NCBI RefSeq assembly: GCF_900699035.1
Contig: NZ_LR217739.1
Coordinates: 370,998 to 434,997 of the forward strand
Source of the DNA: Buchnera aphidicola (Cinara piceae)
GTDB taxonomy: Bacteria; Pseudomonadota; Gammaproteobacteria; Enterobacterales; Enterobacteriaceae
Direction: 5' to 3'
DNA: 64,000 bases
In this document: one piece after another, positions 31,844 to 40,206 of the stretch
How positions within the stretch are numbered: position 1 is the stretch's first letter
Layout of the letters: every line of letters begins with the position of its first letter
Program-made: the position numbers and the translations under genes
The notes under the pieces: generated by a model
Databases searched by the model: none
Seen by the model: only the letters and a program-made list of their open reading frames with translations
What the model was told of the DNA's origin: nothing

Positions 31844-32992
31844 ATGTATAAGAAAAAAAAATATATTTTACCACCAATTAGTTTATATATTCATATACCT
31901 TGGTGTATAAAAAAATGTCCTTATTGTGATTTTCATTCATATAAATATTCTAAAAAAATATCAGAAGACAAATATATATATCATATAATTAAAGACTTAA
32001 AAAAAGATATAAAAATTATTGAAAATAGAGAAATTAAATCAATTTTTATTGGAGGGGGAACTCCAAGTTTATTAAAAAGTAATACAATAAAATTACTAAT
32101 TTTAAAAATTAAAAAAATTATGCATATTTCAAAAAAAATAGAGATTTCTATAGAAATCAATCCGGATGATCATCAAAAAAAAAAAATAATAGAATATCAT
32201 AATGCGGGGGTGAATAGATTTTCAATTGGAGTACAAACTTTTAAAAATAATTTATTAAAAAAAATTGAAAGAAACTATGAAAAAAAATCAGTAATTAAGT
32301 TAATTAATGTTACTAAAAATATAGAAAATAGAAATTTAAATATAGATATTATGTATGGATTACCCCAGCAAACTATTCAAGATGCTCTTGATGATTTAAT
32401 ACAAACTATAAATTTAAAACCAGAACATATCTCATGGTATCAACTAGATATTGAACCAAATACTCAATTTTATACAAAAAATATTTCATTACCATCTATT
32501 GTAGATATAAAGAAAATTAGTTCAAGAGGGAAAAGAATACTAAAAAAATCAGGATATAAACAATATGAAATATCAGCCTTTTCAAGAGAAAAAAAATATC
32601 AATGTATACATAATCTTAACTATTGGAATTTTGGTGATTATATAGGAATTGGATGTGGTGCACATGGAAAAATTACTCAATTAAATAAAAAAATTATTCG
32701 AACGATAAAAACTAAAAATGATTATATGTATATACAAAAAAATTATATAGAAAAAAAATATATTGTTTCTAAAAAAGATATTCCCTTTGAATTCTTTTTA
32801 AATAAATTTAGATTATTGAAACCAATTTCATATTCAAATTTTGAAAATAGTACAAATTTAAAAATAAAAATAATTCAAGAAAAAATTTTAACAGCTAAAA
32901 AAAAAGGATATCTAATTGATAAAAATAATTGTTGGAATGTAACACCATACGGGAGAAAACATTTGAATTCTCTTTTATCTATATTTATATAG
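31844..32992 (+). CDS. hemW: HemW-family radical SAM protein
   Basis: HemW is a radical SAM protein proposed as a haem chaperone, related to HemN. The 382-residue product has the cluster motif CIKKCPYCDFHSY (CxxxCxxC), the GGGTPS SAM-binding element and IGVQTF. It keeps YQLDIEPNT. Haem synthesis genes are not in this window, so its role in this organism is unclear. Likely a client of the Isc system encoded further on. Confidence 0.93.
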   Translation: MYKKKKYILPPISLYIHIPWCIKKCPYCDFHSYKYSKKISEDKYIYHIIKDLKKDIKIIENREIKSIFIGGGTPSLLKSNTIKLLILKIKKIMHISKKIEISIEINPDDHQKKKIIEYHNAGVNRFSIGVQTFKNNLLKKIERNYEKKSVIKLINVTKNIENRNLNIDIMYGLPQQTIQDALDDLIQTINLKPEHISWYQLDIEPNTQFYTKNISLPSIVDIKKISSRGKRILKKSGYKQYEISAFSREKKYQCIHNLNYWNFGDYIGIGCGAHGKITQLNKKIIRTIKTKNDYMYIQKNYIEKKYIVSKKDIPFEFFLNKFRLLKPISYSNFENSTNLKIKIIQEKILTAKKKGYLIDKNNCWNVTPYGRKHLNSLLSIFI

Positions 32993-33024
32993 TCAAAGTA
33001 AAAATAAAATAAAAAATTTATAAA

Positions 33025-33744
33025 TTATTTTAAATTAAGTTGGTATTTATAATCAAAAATATTATTATTTAATAATATAGCTTTTTTTTCAAATTTCGTT
33101 TTGATATTAATATTACATAATGGAAATATAACCGTTTTAAAAAAAACACGTTTAAAAAATAAATTCTGTGACATTAAAATAGATATATTCTTTGAATATA
33201 AATGACAATCTGTAATTATATGCATATAACCTGTATAAATTATTTTCTTTTTTACTAAATGAATAAAATTATTATTTATTAATCTTCTTTTATGATGTTT
33301 TAATTTAAACCATGGATCAGGAAAAAAAATTTGTAAGATATTTATCGAATGATTTGGAATCATATATATTAAAACTTCAATAGCATCATGAAATATTATT
33401 TTTAAATTATTTACTTTATATAAAGTAGCATACTTAATCACTGAAAAAATACTTAAAGGGTATACTTCAATTCCAATAAAATTTATATGTGGATTATTTA
33501 AAACCTTCTGTACAAATACATGTCCATCACCAAAACCAATTTCCACAATCATATATTGTTTTAAGGGAAATAATACAGAAAAATTTAGTTGAACATAACA
33601 AAAATCAATTCCATATTTTTTCCAATGTGATAATATAAATTGTTTTTTTTTTTTATTCATATATCGTTGTCTGACAACATAACTTTTAACTGAATGTAAA
33701 AATTTATTATTTTTCTTGCAAATAAAATCATTAATAGAAGACAT
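33025..33744 (-). CDS. trmB: tRNA (guanine-N7)-methyltransferase
   Basis: Makes m7G46 in tRNA variable loops. The 239-residue protein has the SAM motif VEIGFGDGHVF and the family catalytic block FFPDPWFKLKHHKRRL. It is divergent from mutY, the same arrangement as in E. coli. Confidence 0.95.
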   Translation of the reverse strand: MSSINDFICKKNNKFLHSVKSYVVRQRYMNKKKKQFILSHWKKYGIDFCYVQLNFSVLFPLKQYMIVEIGFGDGHVFVQKVLNNPHINFIGIEVYPLSIFSVIKYATLYKVNNLKIIFHDAIEVLIYMIPNHSINILQIFFPDPWFKLKHHKRRLINNNFIHLVKKKIIYTGYMHIITDCHLYSKNISILMSQNLFFKRVFFKTVIFPLCNINIKTKFEKKAILLNNNIFDYKYQLNLK

Positions 33745-33875
33745 AAGTACTCTCTAAAATAGAAAATATAAATATAAATTCAAAAAAAATATCATTTGAA
33801 TAAATAAAAACATGTACTTTTAAAAAATCAAATATATCATACATTTTAATTATTTTTAATAATATTAGGATAAAT

Positions 33876-35150
33876 ATGTTATTTGCACAAAAAATACTTA
33901 ATTGGTTTCACTATAACGGTCGAAAAAATTTACCATGGCAAAAAAAAAATATTTATCTTATTTGGATATCTGAAATTATGTTACAACAAACTCAAGTTAA
34001 TACAGTAATTCCATATTTTAATAGATTTAAAAAAAAATTTCCTACTTTATTATCATTAGCAAAAGCAAAAATAGATGAAATACTATATTTATGGAGTGGG
34101 TTAGGATATTATCAAAGAGCGCATAATATACATAAAACAGCTATAATTATACAAAAAAAATATAATGGAATATTTCCAAAAAATATTAATGAAGTAAAAA
34201 AATTGCCAGGTATTGGTCCATCAACAGCAGGAGCAATTCTCTCATTTGCATATAATTTTGGATATGCTATTTTAGATAGCAATATAAAACGCATTTTAAT
34301 ACGATATCATTTAATTAATATCCATAATAAAAAAAAAAAACAATTAGATTCTATATTATGGGATTTAATTAATCAATATCTACCTATTCATCATTCTAAC
34401 AAATTTAATCAATCTATGATGGATATAGGATCATTAATTTGTACAAATAAATTCCCTAATTGTTCTATATGTCCTTTAAATAATAACTGTAATTATTCTT
34501 ATAATAAATTTGATCAAATAAAAAAAAAATATCAAAAAAAAGATAAATTTGGAATATTATTTTCAATAATACAATATAAAAATTCTTTTTTTTTAAAAAA
34601 ACAAAATCATATTTCTATTTGGAAAGGATTATTTTATTTTCCGATAACCTGTTTTTCAATACCAATTAATCAATGGAAAGAGATTAAAAAAAAAAATAAT
34701 ATAATTATACCTCCTTTTATACACTATATAAGTAATTTAAAATTATATATACTTACTCAAATAATCAAAATAAAAAAAAAAAATAAAGATAAATTAGATA
34801 AATTAAAAAAAATATGGTATAACATTTTTTTAAACAAAAAAATTGGTATTCCCGCACCTGTAAAAAAAATATTTATAATATTAAAAAAAAAAATACAAGA
34901 AAACAATATGAAAAAAAATAATAAACGTATAATTTTTTGCTCTTTTTTTAAAAAAAAAAAAGAAGGTCTAGATTATCCTTTTTTTCCAGGAGAAATTGGA
35001 CAAAAAATTTATCAAGAAATATCTAAAAAAGCATGGACTTATTGGTTAAAAAAACAAACAAAAATTATTAATGAAAAAAAACTAAATATGTTTCTTGATC
35101 AAGATCGAATATATTTAGAAAAAAAAATGAAAAAATTTTTATTTAATTAA
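33876..35150 (+). CDS. mutY: MutY-YggX fused reading frame
   Basis: Residues 1 to about 340 are adenine DNA glycosylase MutY, which removes A opposite 8-oxoguanine. Catalytic Glu in SEIMLQQTQ and Asp in AILDSNIKRIL are present, as is the [4Fe-4S] motif CTNKFPNCSICPLNNNC (C-x6-C-x2-C-x5-C). The MutY part ends at GIPAPVKKIF, exactly where E. coli MutY nears its end. The frame then runs without a stop into YggX from residue 345. In the C-terminal 8-oxoG recognition domain the FSH motif of E. coli aligns with ISN. The frame overlaps the sbcB end by 12 bases. Either a real fusion protein or a YggX made from its own start at 34908. Confidence 0.9.
   Translation: MLFAQKILNWFHYNGRKNLPWQKKNIYLIWISEIMLQQTQVNTVIPYFNRFKKKFPTLLSLAKAKIDEILYLWSGLGYYQRAHNIHKTAIIIQKKYNGIFPKNINEVKKLPGIGPSTAGAILSFAYNFGYAILDSNIKRILIRYHLINIHNKKKKQLDSILWDLINQYLPIHHSNKFNQSMMDIGSLICTNKFPNCSICPLNNNCNYSYNKFDQIKKKYQKKDKFGILFSIIQYKNSFFLKKQNHISIWKGLFYFPITCFSIPINQWKEIKKKNNIIIPPFIHYISNLKLYILTQIIKIKKKNKDKLDKLKKIWYNIFLNKKIGIPAPVKKIFIILKKKIQENNMKKNNKRIIFCSFFKKKKEGLDYPFFPGEIGQKIYQEISKKAWTYWLKKQTKIINEKKLNMFLDQDRIYLEKKMKKFLFN
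34908..35150 (+). CDS. yggX: YggX-like Fe(II) trafficking domain, in frame with mutY
   Basis: Eighty residues from the ATG at 34908 align with E. coli YggX (91 residues), including the conserved cysteine in IIFCSF, GLDYPFFPGEIG, YQEISKKAW, and INEKKLNM. The last ten or so residues of YggX are missing. YggX protects Fe-S proteins and is linked to iron handling; MutY is itself an Fe-S protein. A run of eleven A (34883-34893) lies just before this start; slippage there would uncouple the two parts. No ribosome binding site of note precedes the ATG, though translation could be coupled. Confidence 0.85.
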   Translation: MKKNNKRIIFCSFFKKKKEGLDYPFFPGEIGQKIYQEISKKAWTYWLKKQTKIINEKKLNMFLDQDRIYLEKKMKKFLFN

Positions 35151-36590
35151 ATTATTAATTTTATATATAATTTTATGAACATAATCGATTAATTTGTCTA
35201 ATAAAAGATAATTACTATGATTAATATCATATTTTAACTGTAACAAACGAATATTTTTAATATAACTATCAACAACAGTAAAATTTATTTTTTTTTGACA
35301 ATATAATTTCCATTTCTTTCTTTCAGATTTATTTAATAAATTTATAAAATTACGAGCCTTTAAACGAAAAAAAATTTTTTTAATTCTACAATCAATAAAA
35401 TCAGGATTCCAACTAATCCAAGAAGACAAGGGGTTACAATGAATAAAGGAAAATAATAATTTATCTTGATGAGTAAAAAAATTTTTATATAACAACAAAT
35501 CTATATCTTGATTAACTTTAATATTATTACTGTGTGAAAAAAATGAAATGATCCAATTTTTAATCTGAATATTATCTTTTAATAAAAAAAAATTTCTTTG
35601 ACAATGTAGATAATTAATTTTTAACCTTTTACAATCTTTGTAAGAAATAGAATTATAAGAAAATAATAATGGAGATCTATTTATATTAATAATTTTAATT
35701 CCATTATTAAATAATTTTTCAATTTTTAATTTCTTATCTTTATCATTACGATATAAATTAAGTAAACTTTTTAAATTTATTGATAAATCAATAATAATAA
35801 TATGACTATTGTATAATGGATGAAAACCTATAATCATGACACAACCAAAATTATTATTTTTAGAACCAAAATAACTGGATAAATAAAAAAAAGGTTTTTT
35901 ATAATTCTGATATATAAAAGATAATATATTTTTTTTATGAGATATTTTATATAAAAATAAAAAAAATTTTTTATTTCGATTATACAAATATTTTGCTACT
36001 AAAATAGTAGCGATCACATCAGAAAAAGCATCATGCGCATTAGTATGTGAAATTTTATTAATGAATGTAACATCAGATAACTTAAAACTAACAGTACCAT
36101 CAACATTATAAAACCACAACATAATTTCAGGATCAAATATATAAAAAGCACGTAAAATATTTAAAATATCCCAACTAAAATTATTATTTTTCCAACTCCA
36201 TTCATAAGGATCAAATAAATTTCGATAAAAAAGATTACGTGTAAATAAATTATCAAAATTAATATTATTATAACCTACTATACATACATTTTTTTGAGAA
36301 AAAATATTATAAATTTTTTTAGAAAAATAATATTCATTCAATCCATTAATTTTAGTATATTCAGGTAATATTTTAGTAATTAAAATAGATTTTGGATCAG
36401 GCAAATAATCTAGAGGAGGATAACAAAATAAAACAGTTTTTTTATAAAAAGTACTAAATGTACTATCGGTTTCTATACTACAAAATTGAGCTACTTTATC
36501 TAATGATACATTGGTACCAAAGGTTTCATAATCATAAAAAATAAAAGAATTATTTATACAGGAAACACAATTATTCTGTTTTTTTAACAT
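35139..36590 (-). CDS. sbcB: Exodeoxyribonuclease I
   Basis: 3'-5' exonuclease on ssDNA, used in recombination and mismatch repair. The 483-residue product (E. coli 475) shows the DEDD exonuclease residues: FYDYETFG (Asp, Glu), NINFDN (Asp) and HNAHDAFSDV region (His, Asp). The C-terminal half (SH3-like and helical domains) is rich in Lys/Asn/Phe. Convergent and overlapping with the mutY-yggX frame. Confidence 0.95.
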   Translation of the reverse strand: MLKKQNNCVSCINNSFIFYDYETFGTNVSLDKVAQFCSIETDSTFSTFYKKTVLFCYPPLDYLPDPKSILITKILPEYTKINGLNEYYFSKKIYNIFSQKNVCIVGYNNINFDNLFTRNLFYRNLFDPYEWSWKNNNFSWDILNILRAFYIFDPEIMLWFYNVDGTVSFKLSDVTFINKISHTNAHDAFSDVIATILVAKYLYNRNKKFFLFLYKISHKKNILSFIYQNYKKPFFYLSSYFGSKNNNFGCVMIIGFHPLYNSHIIIIDLSINLKSLLNLYRNDKDKKLKIEKLFNNGIKIININRSPLLFSYNSISYKDCKRLKINYLHCQRNFFLLKDNIQIKNWIISFFSHSNNIKVNQDIDLLLYKNFFTHQDKLLFSFIHCNPLSSWISWNPDFIDCRIKKIFFRLKARNFINLLNKSERKKWKLYCQKKINFTVVDSYIKNIRLLQLKYDINHSNYLLLDKLIDYVHKIIYKINNLIK

Positions 36591-36668
36591 ATAAGTAAAT
36601 ATTATTTAATTATTTTTATATAAAATATTTTAATATTTTTTATATAAATTTTTATAAATAGAAAAATT

Positions 36669-36741
36669 CTCCCCTGACTGGACTCGAACCAGTGACATAC
36701 GGATTAACAGTCCGCCGTTCTACCAACTGAACTACAGAGGA
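36669..36741 (-). tRNA. asnT: tRNA-Asn(GTT)
   Basis: A 73-base cloverleaf: acceptor TCCTCTG / CAGGGGA (one G-U), anticodon GTT (complement of 36706-36708), T arm CTGGTTCGAGTCCAG and discriminator G. Matches enterobacterial tRNA-Asn. CCA is not encoded. Symbol by analogy. Confidence 0.96.
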
Positions 36742-36930
36742 ATATAAGATATATAGCATATGAAAAATATGATGTCAATTTATAATTAAAAATATTTTTT
36801 ATATTAATTAAAAAAATTTTTTAAAAATAATTATTATTAATAAAATTAATAAAAAAAATATAGATTAGTATATCAATTTGTTCTATAATATACTATTAAT
36901 TATTAGTCATGAAAAATATTGATATTTTAA

Positions 36931-37003
36931 GGCCCTTTAGCTCAGTGGTTAGAGCACACGACTCATAATCGTTTGGTCGCTGGTTCAAATCCAGCAAGGG
37001 CCA
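36931..37003 (+). tRNA. ileX: tRNA-Ile2 (CAT anticodon, lysidine type)
   Basis: A 73-base tRNA with anticodon CAT at 36964-36966. Acceptor GGCCCTT / AAGGGCC, D arm AGCTCAGTGGTTAGAGC and T arm GCTGGTTCAAATCCAGC match E. coli tRNA-Ile2 (ileX) and not elongator tRNA-Met. TilS would convert C34 to lysidine so that it reads AUA, a very common codon in this AT-rich genome. Discriminator A, CCA not encoded. Confidence 0.93.
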
Positions 37004-37053
37004 TAATATGTTTTATAACTAATAGAAAAATAAATACATCAATTAAAATATTT

Positions 37054-37464
37054 TTATATATATAAAAATTTAATTTTCTTATTAGTAAGAATTATTAATT
37101 GTGCAATTTGATCACCTGGATGAATACAAAAAATTTTTTTACTACAATTCCATATAGATATTTTTAATTCATTATTATAAAAAAAATTCTTTATACTAAA
37201 TGGATTACCTATCACAATTTTATATGTTTCTTTTATTTTATGTAAAGGCTTAATAAGTATATCAACATTTTTATCAAATAAATTGACTAATATTCCTGTA
37301 GAAATTAATATTGTTTGTTCAGAGAAAATATATATTTTTTCTTTAATACAAGCTCTTAAAAAAAATCCAGATAATCCATTAGATAAATATTCAGGAAAAA
37401 AAAAATTCGTTCCAATACGAGAATCAAGAATTCTTATTCTGCATTTTAATGAATCCGTACACAT
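37054..37464 (-). CDS. dut: Degraded dUTPase-like protein
   Basis: Homologue of dUTPase, which hydrolyses dUTP to dUMP. I start at the ATG at 37464 (MCTDSLKCRIRILDSRIG), with AGGA eight bases upstream; 136 residues against 151. ILDSRIG, LRAC, STGI and the motif-4 PGDQIAQLI align with E. coli Dut. But motif 1 AGLDLRA reads SGFFLRA, the PRSG motif 2 reads PLHK, the motif 3 GLIDSDYQG with the catalytic Asp reads SIKNFFYNN, and the Gly-rich motif 5 is absent. The frame is open, yet a catalytic dUTPase seems unlikely. Between tRNA-Ile2 and rplI. Confidence 0.8.
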   Translation of the reverse strand: MCTDSLKCRIRILDSRIGTNFFFPEYLSNGLSGFFLRACIKEKIYIFSEQTILISTGILVNLFDKNVDILIKPLHKIKETYKIVIGNPFSIKNFFYNNELKISIWNCSKKIFCIHPGDQIAQLIILTNKKIKFLYI

Positions 37465-37493
37465 AAAAATAATCCTAATTTTCAATAAATATT

Positions 37494-37943
37494 TTATTTT
37501 GATAAAATAACTACTTTAAATACAGTAGAAATATTTTTATATGGAGTAAATACAACTTCATGAATTCCTAAATAACGTAATAAACCTTGAGGTAATTTAA
37601 TTTCATTTTTTTGAACCAAAAGACCAATTAAAGATAACTGTTTAATAATATCTTTTATTCCAATTGAACCAAAAATTTTTTTTTTCTCACTTGATTTCAT
37701 AAAAAAAATAATTGCACCTATTGACTTAAGAATTTTAATACTATTAATTGCTTTTTTTCTTTTATTAAGTTCTTGTTTTTCTGCAAATATTCTAGTTTTT
37801 TCAAAAATTTTAATATTATTTGAAGTAGCTAATAAAGCTCTACTAGTGGGTATTAAATAATTTCTAGCATATCCATTTTTTACAATGATTACTTGACCTT
37901 TTTTTCCTAATGTCTCGATAGTATTTAATAAAATAACTTTCAT
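37494..37943 (-). CDS. rplI: 50S ribosomal protein L9
   Basis: Two-domain protein bound near the L1 stalk. The 149 residues match E. coli. N-domain: MKVILLNTIETLGKKG and VKNGYARNYLIP, the signature; a lysine-rich linking helix follows, then the C-domain (KLFGSIG-like KKIFGSIG). Follows rpsR with a 56-base gap; rpsF-rpsR-rplI keeps E. coli order without priB. Confidence 0.97.
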   Translation of the reverse strand: MKVILLNTIETLGKKGQVIIVKNGYARNYLIPTSRALLATSNNIKIFEKTRIFAEKQELNKRKKAINSIKILKSIGAIIFFMKSSEKKKIFGSIGIKDIIKQLSLIGLLVQKNEIKLPQGLLRYLGIHEVVFTPYKNISTVFKVVILSK

Positions 37944-37999
37944 ATAATATAAACACCTTAAAAATATTATTTTTAATATTATAAAAAATAATTATTTTT

Positions 38000-38227
38000 T
38001 TATTTATGTTGATCAGTATAAGGGATTAAACTAATAAAACGAGCTATTTTAATAGCACGAGATAATTTTCTTTGATATTTTGCCTTTGTTCCAGTAATAC
38101 GACTAGGAACAATTTTTCCACTTTCAGTAATATAATTTTTTAACATAACAACATCTTTATAATCTATATATTTAATTCCTTCCGCTGTAAATCTACAAAA
38201 CTTTCTACGACGAAAATAACGAATCAT
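38000..38227 (-). CDS. rpsR: 30S ribosomal protein S18
   Basis: Platform protein partnered with S6. The 75-residue protein begins [17 protein letters not shown] and has [19 protein letters not shown] (in part). Adjacent to rpsF (62 bases). Confidence 0.98.
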   Translation of the reverse strand: MIRYFRRRKFCRFTAEGIKYIDYKDVVMLKNYITESGKIVPSRITGTKAKYQRKLSRAIKIARFISLIPYTDQHK

Positions 38228-38289
38228 AATAAAACCTCTGAAATATAATAAATATTATAATAGTATATTTTAAATGAAATCAAAATATT

Positions 38290-38679
38290 TTAACTTAAAA
38301 CTTTTTTTATATTTTTACGTCTATTGTTTTTAGAAGAAACTAATTCTTTTTTAGAATTCTCTTGAATCTGTAATATAGGTGACATTTTCTTAAATGCTTC
38401 TGAACATAAAAGAATAAGATAACGGATTATACTTATATTAAATTTAAAATTATTTTCTAAATATTTTAAAAATTCAACTGATACTTCAATATTCATTAAA
38501 ATATAATGCGCTTTTTCTAATTTTTTTATCGGATATGATAATACCCGCTGCCCCCAGTCTTCTAAACGATGTATTACTCCTTTTTTGGTAATTATAAGAT
38601 TTGAATAATATTCAATAATTTGTGAAATTTTTTCACTTTTATCCGGATTAATCATCAAGACTATTTCATAGTGACGCAC
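38290..38679 (-). CDS. rpsF: 30S ribosomal protein S6
   Basis: S18 partner in the platform. The 129-residue protein begins MRHYEIVLMINPDKS and has the central RLEDWGQRVLSYPIKKLEKAHYI segment (in part). The C-terminal tail is lysine-rich; in E. coli RimK adds glutamates there. Confidence 0.98.
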   Translation of the reverse strand: MRHYEIVLMINPDKSEKISQIIEYYSNLIITKKGVIHRLEDWGQRVLSYPIKKLEKAHYILMNIEVSVEFLKYLENNFKFNISIIRYLILLCSEAFKKMSPILQIQENSKKELVSSKNNRRKNIKKVLS

Positions 38680-39109
38680 TAATAAAACTCCTTTAAAATA
38701 TAAGAAATATAATGTTTAAATTATTTTATTAAAATATAAACATAAATAAAAATTTAATATATATAAAGTTAAAAAAAATTCAAAAATTCAATTGTTTCTA
38801 ACTTAAAAAAATATTCTATTATATTAACATAATTATATTCATTAAAAAAAATAGTTTTAAATAAAAAATATTTTTTATTAATAAAAAAATCAAAAAAATA
38901 TAATAAAAATATAAAAAAAATTATATAAATCTTATTTAATTCAAAAAATATAATTATACTATATATAAAAATAAAAAATTTTTTTATAAAAAAATAATTT
39001 TACTATATCATTTTTAATAAATACAAGTTTTATATTTATATATTTTAGAAATAAATAAAAGTTTATATATATTAAAATTCTTTATGAAAAAAATATATTT
39101 TATTAAAAT
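38680..39109. other. 430-base gene-free gap between rpsF and miaA
   Basis: Almost pure A/T with short A and T runs. I see no reading frame, tRNA or clear hairpin. It would hold the promoter of rpsF-rpsR-rplI. In E. coli several genes lie between these loci, so it may be a remnant of decayed genes too eroded to recognise. Confidence 0.6.
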
Positions 39110-40048
39110 TTATTTATTACATTCTAATATTTTTTTAATTTTTTTTATTAAAATATTTATTTGATTATCATTTATTAATGTAATATCTTTCCAATTATTT
39201 AACCATGTTAATTGATGTTTAACTAATTTACGAGTAGATTTAATAGTATCATTAATCATTTCTTGATATGTACATTTATTTTGTAAATACATCCACATTT
39301 GCTTGTAACCGATACTATTAATAGATGGCAAAGAAGGATTTAAATACTGACTTTGATATAAAATACGTACTTCGTCTTCAAATCCATTATTTAACATATT
39401 ATTAAAACGTTCTTCTATTTTTTTATATAAAAGATCTTTTTTATATGGAATTAATCCAAATTGATATACTTTATATGGTAATTGTGTATGCATAGATTTA
39501 ATTAATGTACTACGTGAAAATCCCCCTGACACAAAAAATATCTCAACAGCACGTAAAACACGCTGAACATCATTCATATGAATTTTTTTACTAGAAATAA
39601 TATCAATTTGTTTTAACATATCAAATAATCTTTTTTTTTTTTTAAAACATATTTCTTCAAAAATATATTGTCTAATTAAAGGATTAGATGGAGGTAAATA
39701 AGCAAATCCATTTAGTAAGACTTTAAAATAAAACATTGTTCCTCCAACTAATAAAGGAATTTTCCCAAATTTTAAAATATTTTTTATTTCTTTTATAGAA
39801 TCTTTATAAAAATCAATAGCTGAATAAATTTCTTTCGGTGATTTAATATTTATTAAACGATGAAAATTTTCTTTTAAGTCTTTTTTATTCGGTTTATCTG
39901 TACCGATATCTAAACCTTGATATACTAATTTTGAATCTACACTCAATAATTCTATTTCAGGAAATTTTTTTTTTATTTTTAAAGCTAAAGCGCTTTTCCC
40001 TATTGCTGTAGGGCCCATTAAGAAAAATATAATTGATTGAATATTCAT
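39110..40048 (-). CDS. miaA: tRNA dimethylallyltransferase MiaA
   Basis: Adds the isopentenyl group to A37 of tRNAs reading UNN codons. The 312-residue product has the P-loop MGPTAIGKSALA, SVDSKLVYQGLDIGTDKP (in part), VGGTMFYFK and the DVQRVLRAVEI block. Reading UNN codons accurately matters in an A/T-rich genome. 158 bases after pgi. Confidence 0.97.
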   Translation of the reverse strand: MNIQSIIFFLMGPTAIGKSALALKIKKKFPEIELLSVDSKLVYQGLDIGTDKPNKKDLKENFHRLINIKSPKEIYSAIDFYKDSIKEIKNILKFGKIPLLVGGTMFYFKVLLNGFAYLPPSNPLIRQYIFEEICFKKKKRLFDMLKQIDIISSKKIHMNDVQRVLRAVEIFFVSGGFSRSTLIKSMHTQLPYKVYQFGLIPYKKDLLYKKIEERFNNMLNNGFEDEVRILYQSQYLNPSLPSINSIGYKQMWMYLQNKCTYQEMINDTIKSTRKLVKHQLTWLNNWKDITLINDNQINILIKKIKKILECNK

Positions 40049-40206
40049 TTTTTATTTATCATATATTGTTAAAGATAATTTATATCTTTCATTAAATTTT
40101 TTTAAAAAAATAAAACTAAAAAATTGTATATATCTTTTTAATAAAAAATATTTTCTATAGTATTTTTTATAAAAATATCTTTTATTTAAAATATTATTAT
40201 ATATGT

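Noticed and set aside
36931-37003. tRNA-Met call for the CAT tRNA
   Set aside because: Arms match E. coli tRNA-Ile2 and differ from both initiator and elongator Met tRNAs.
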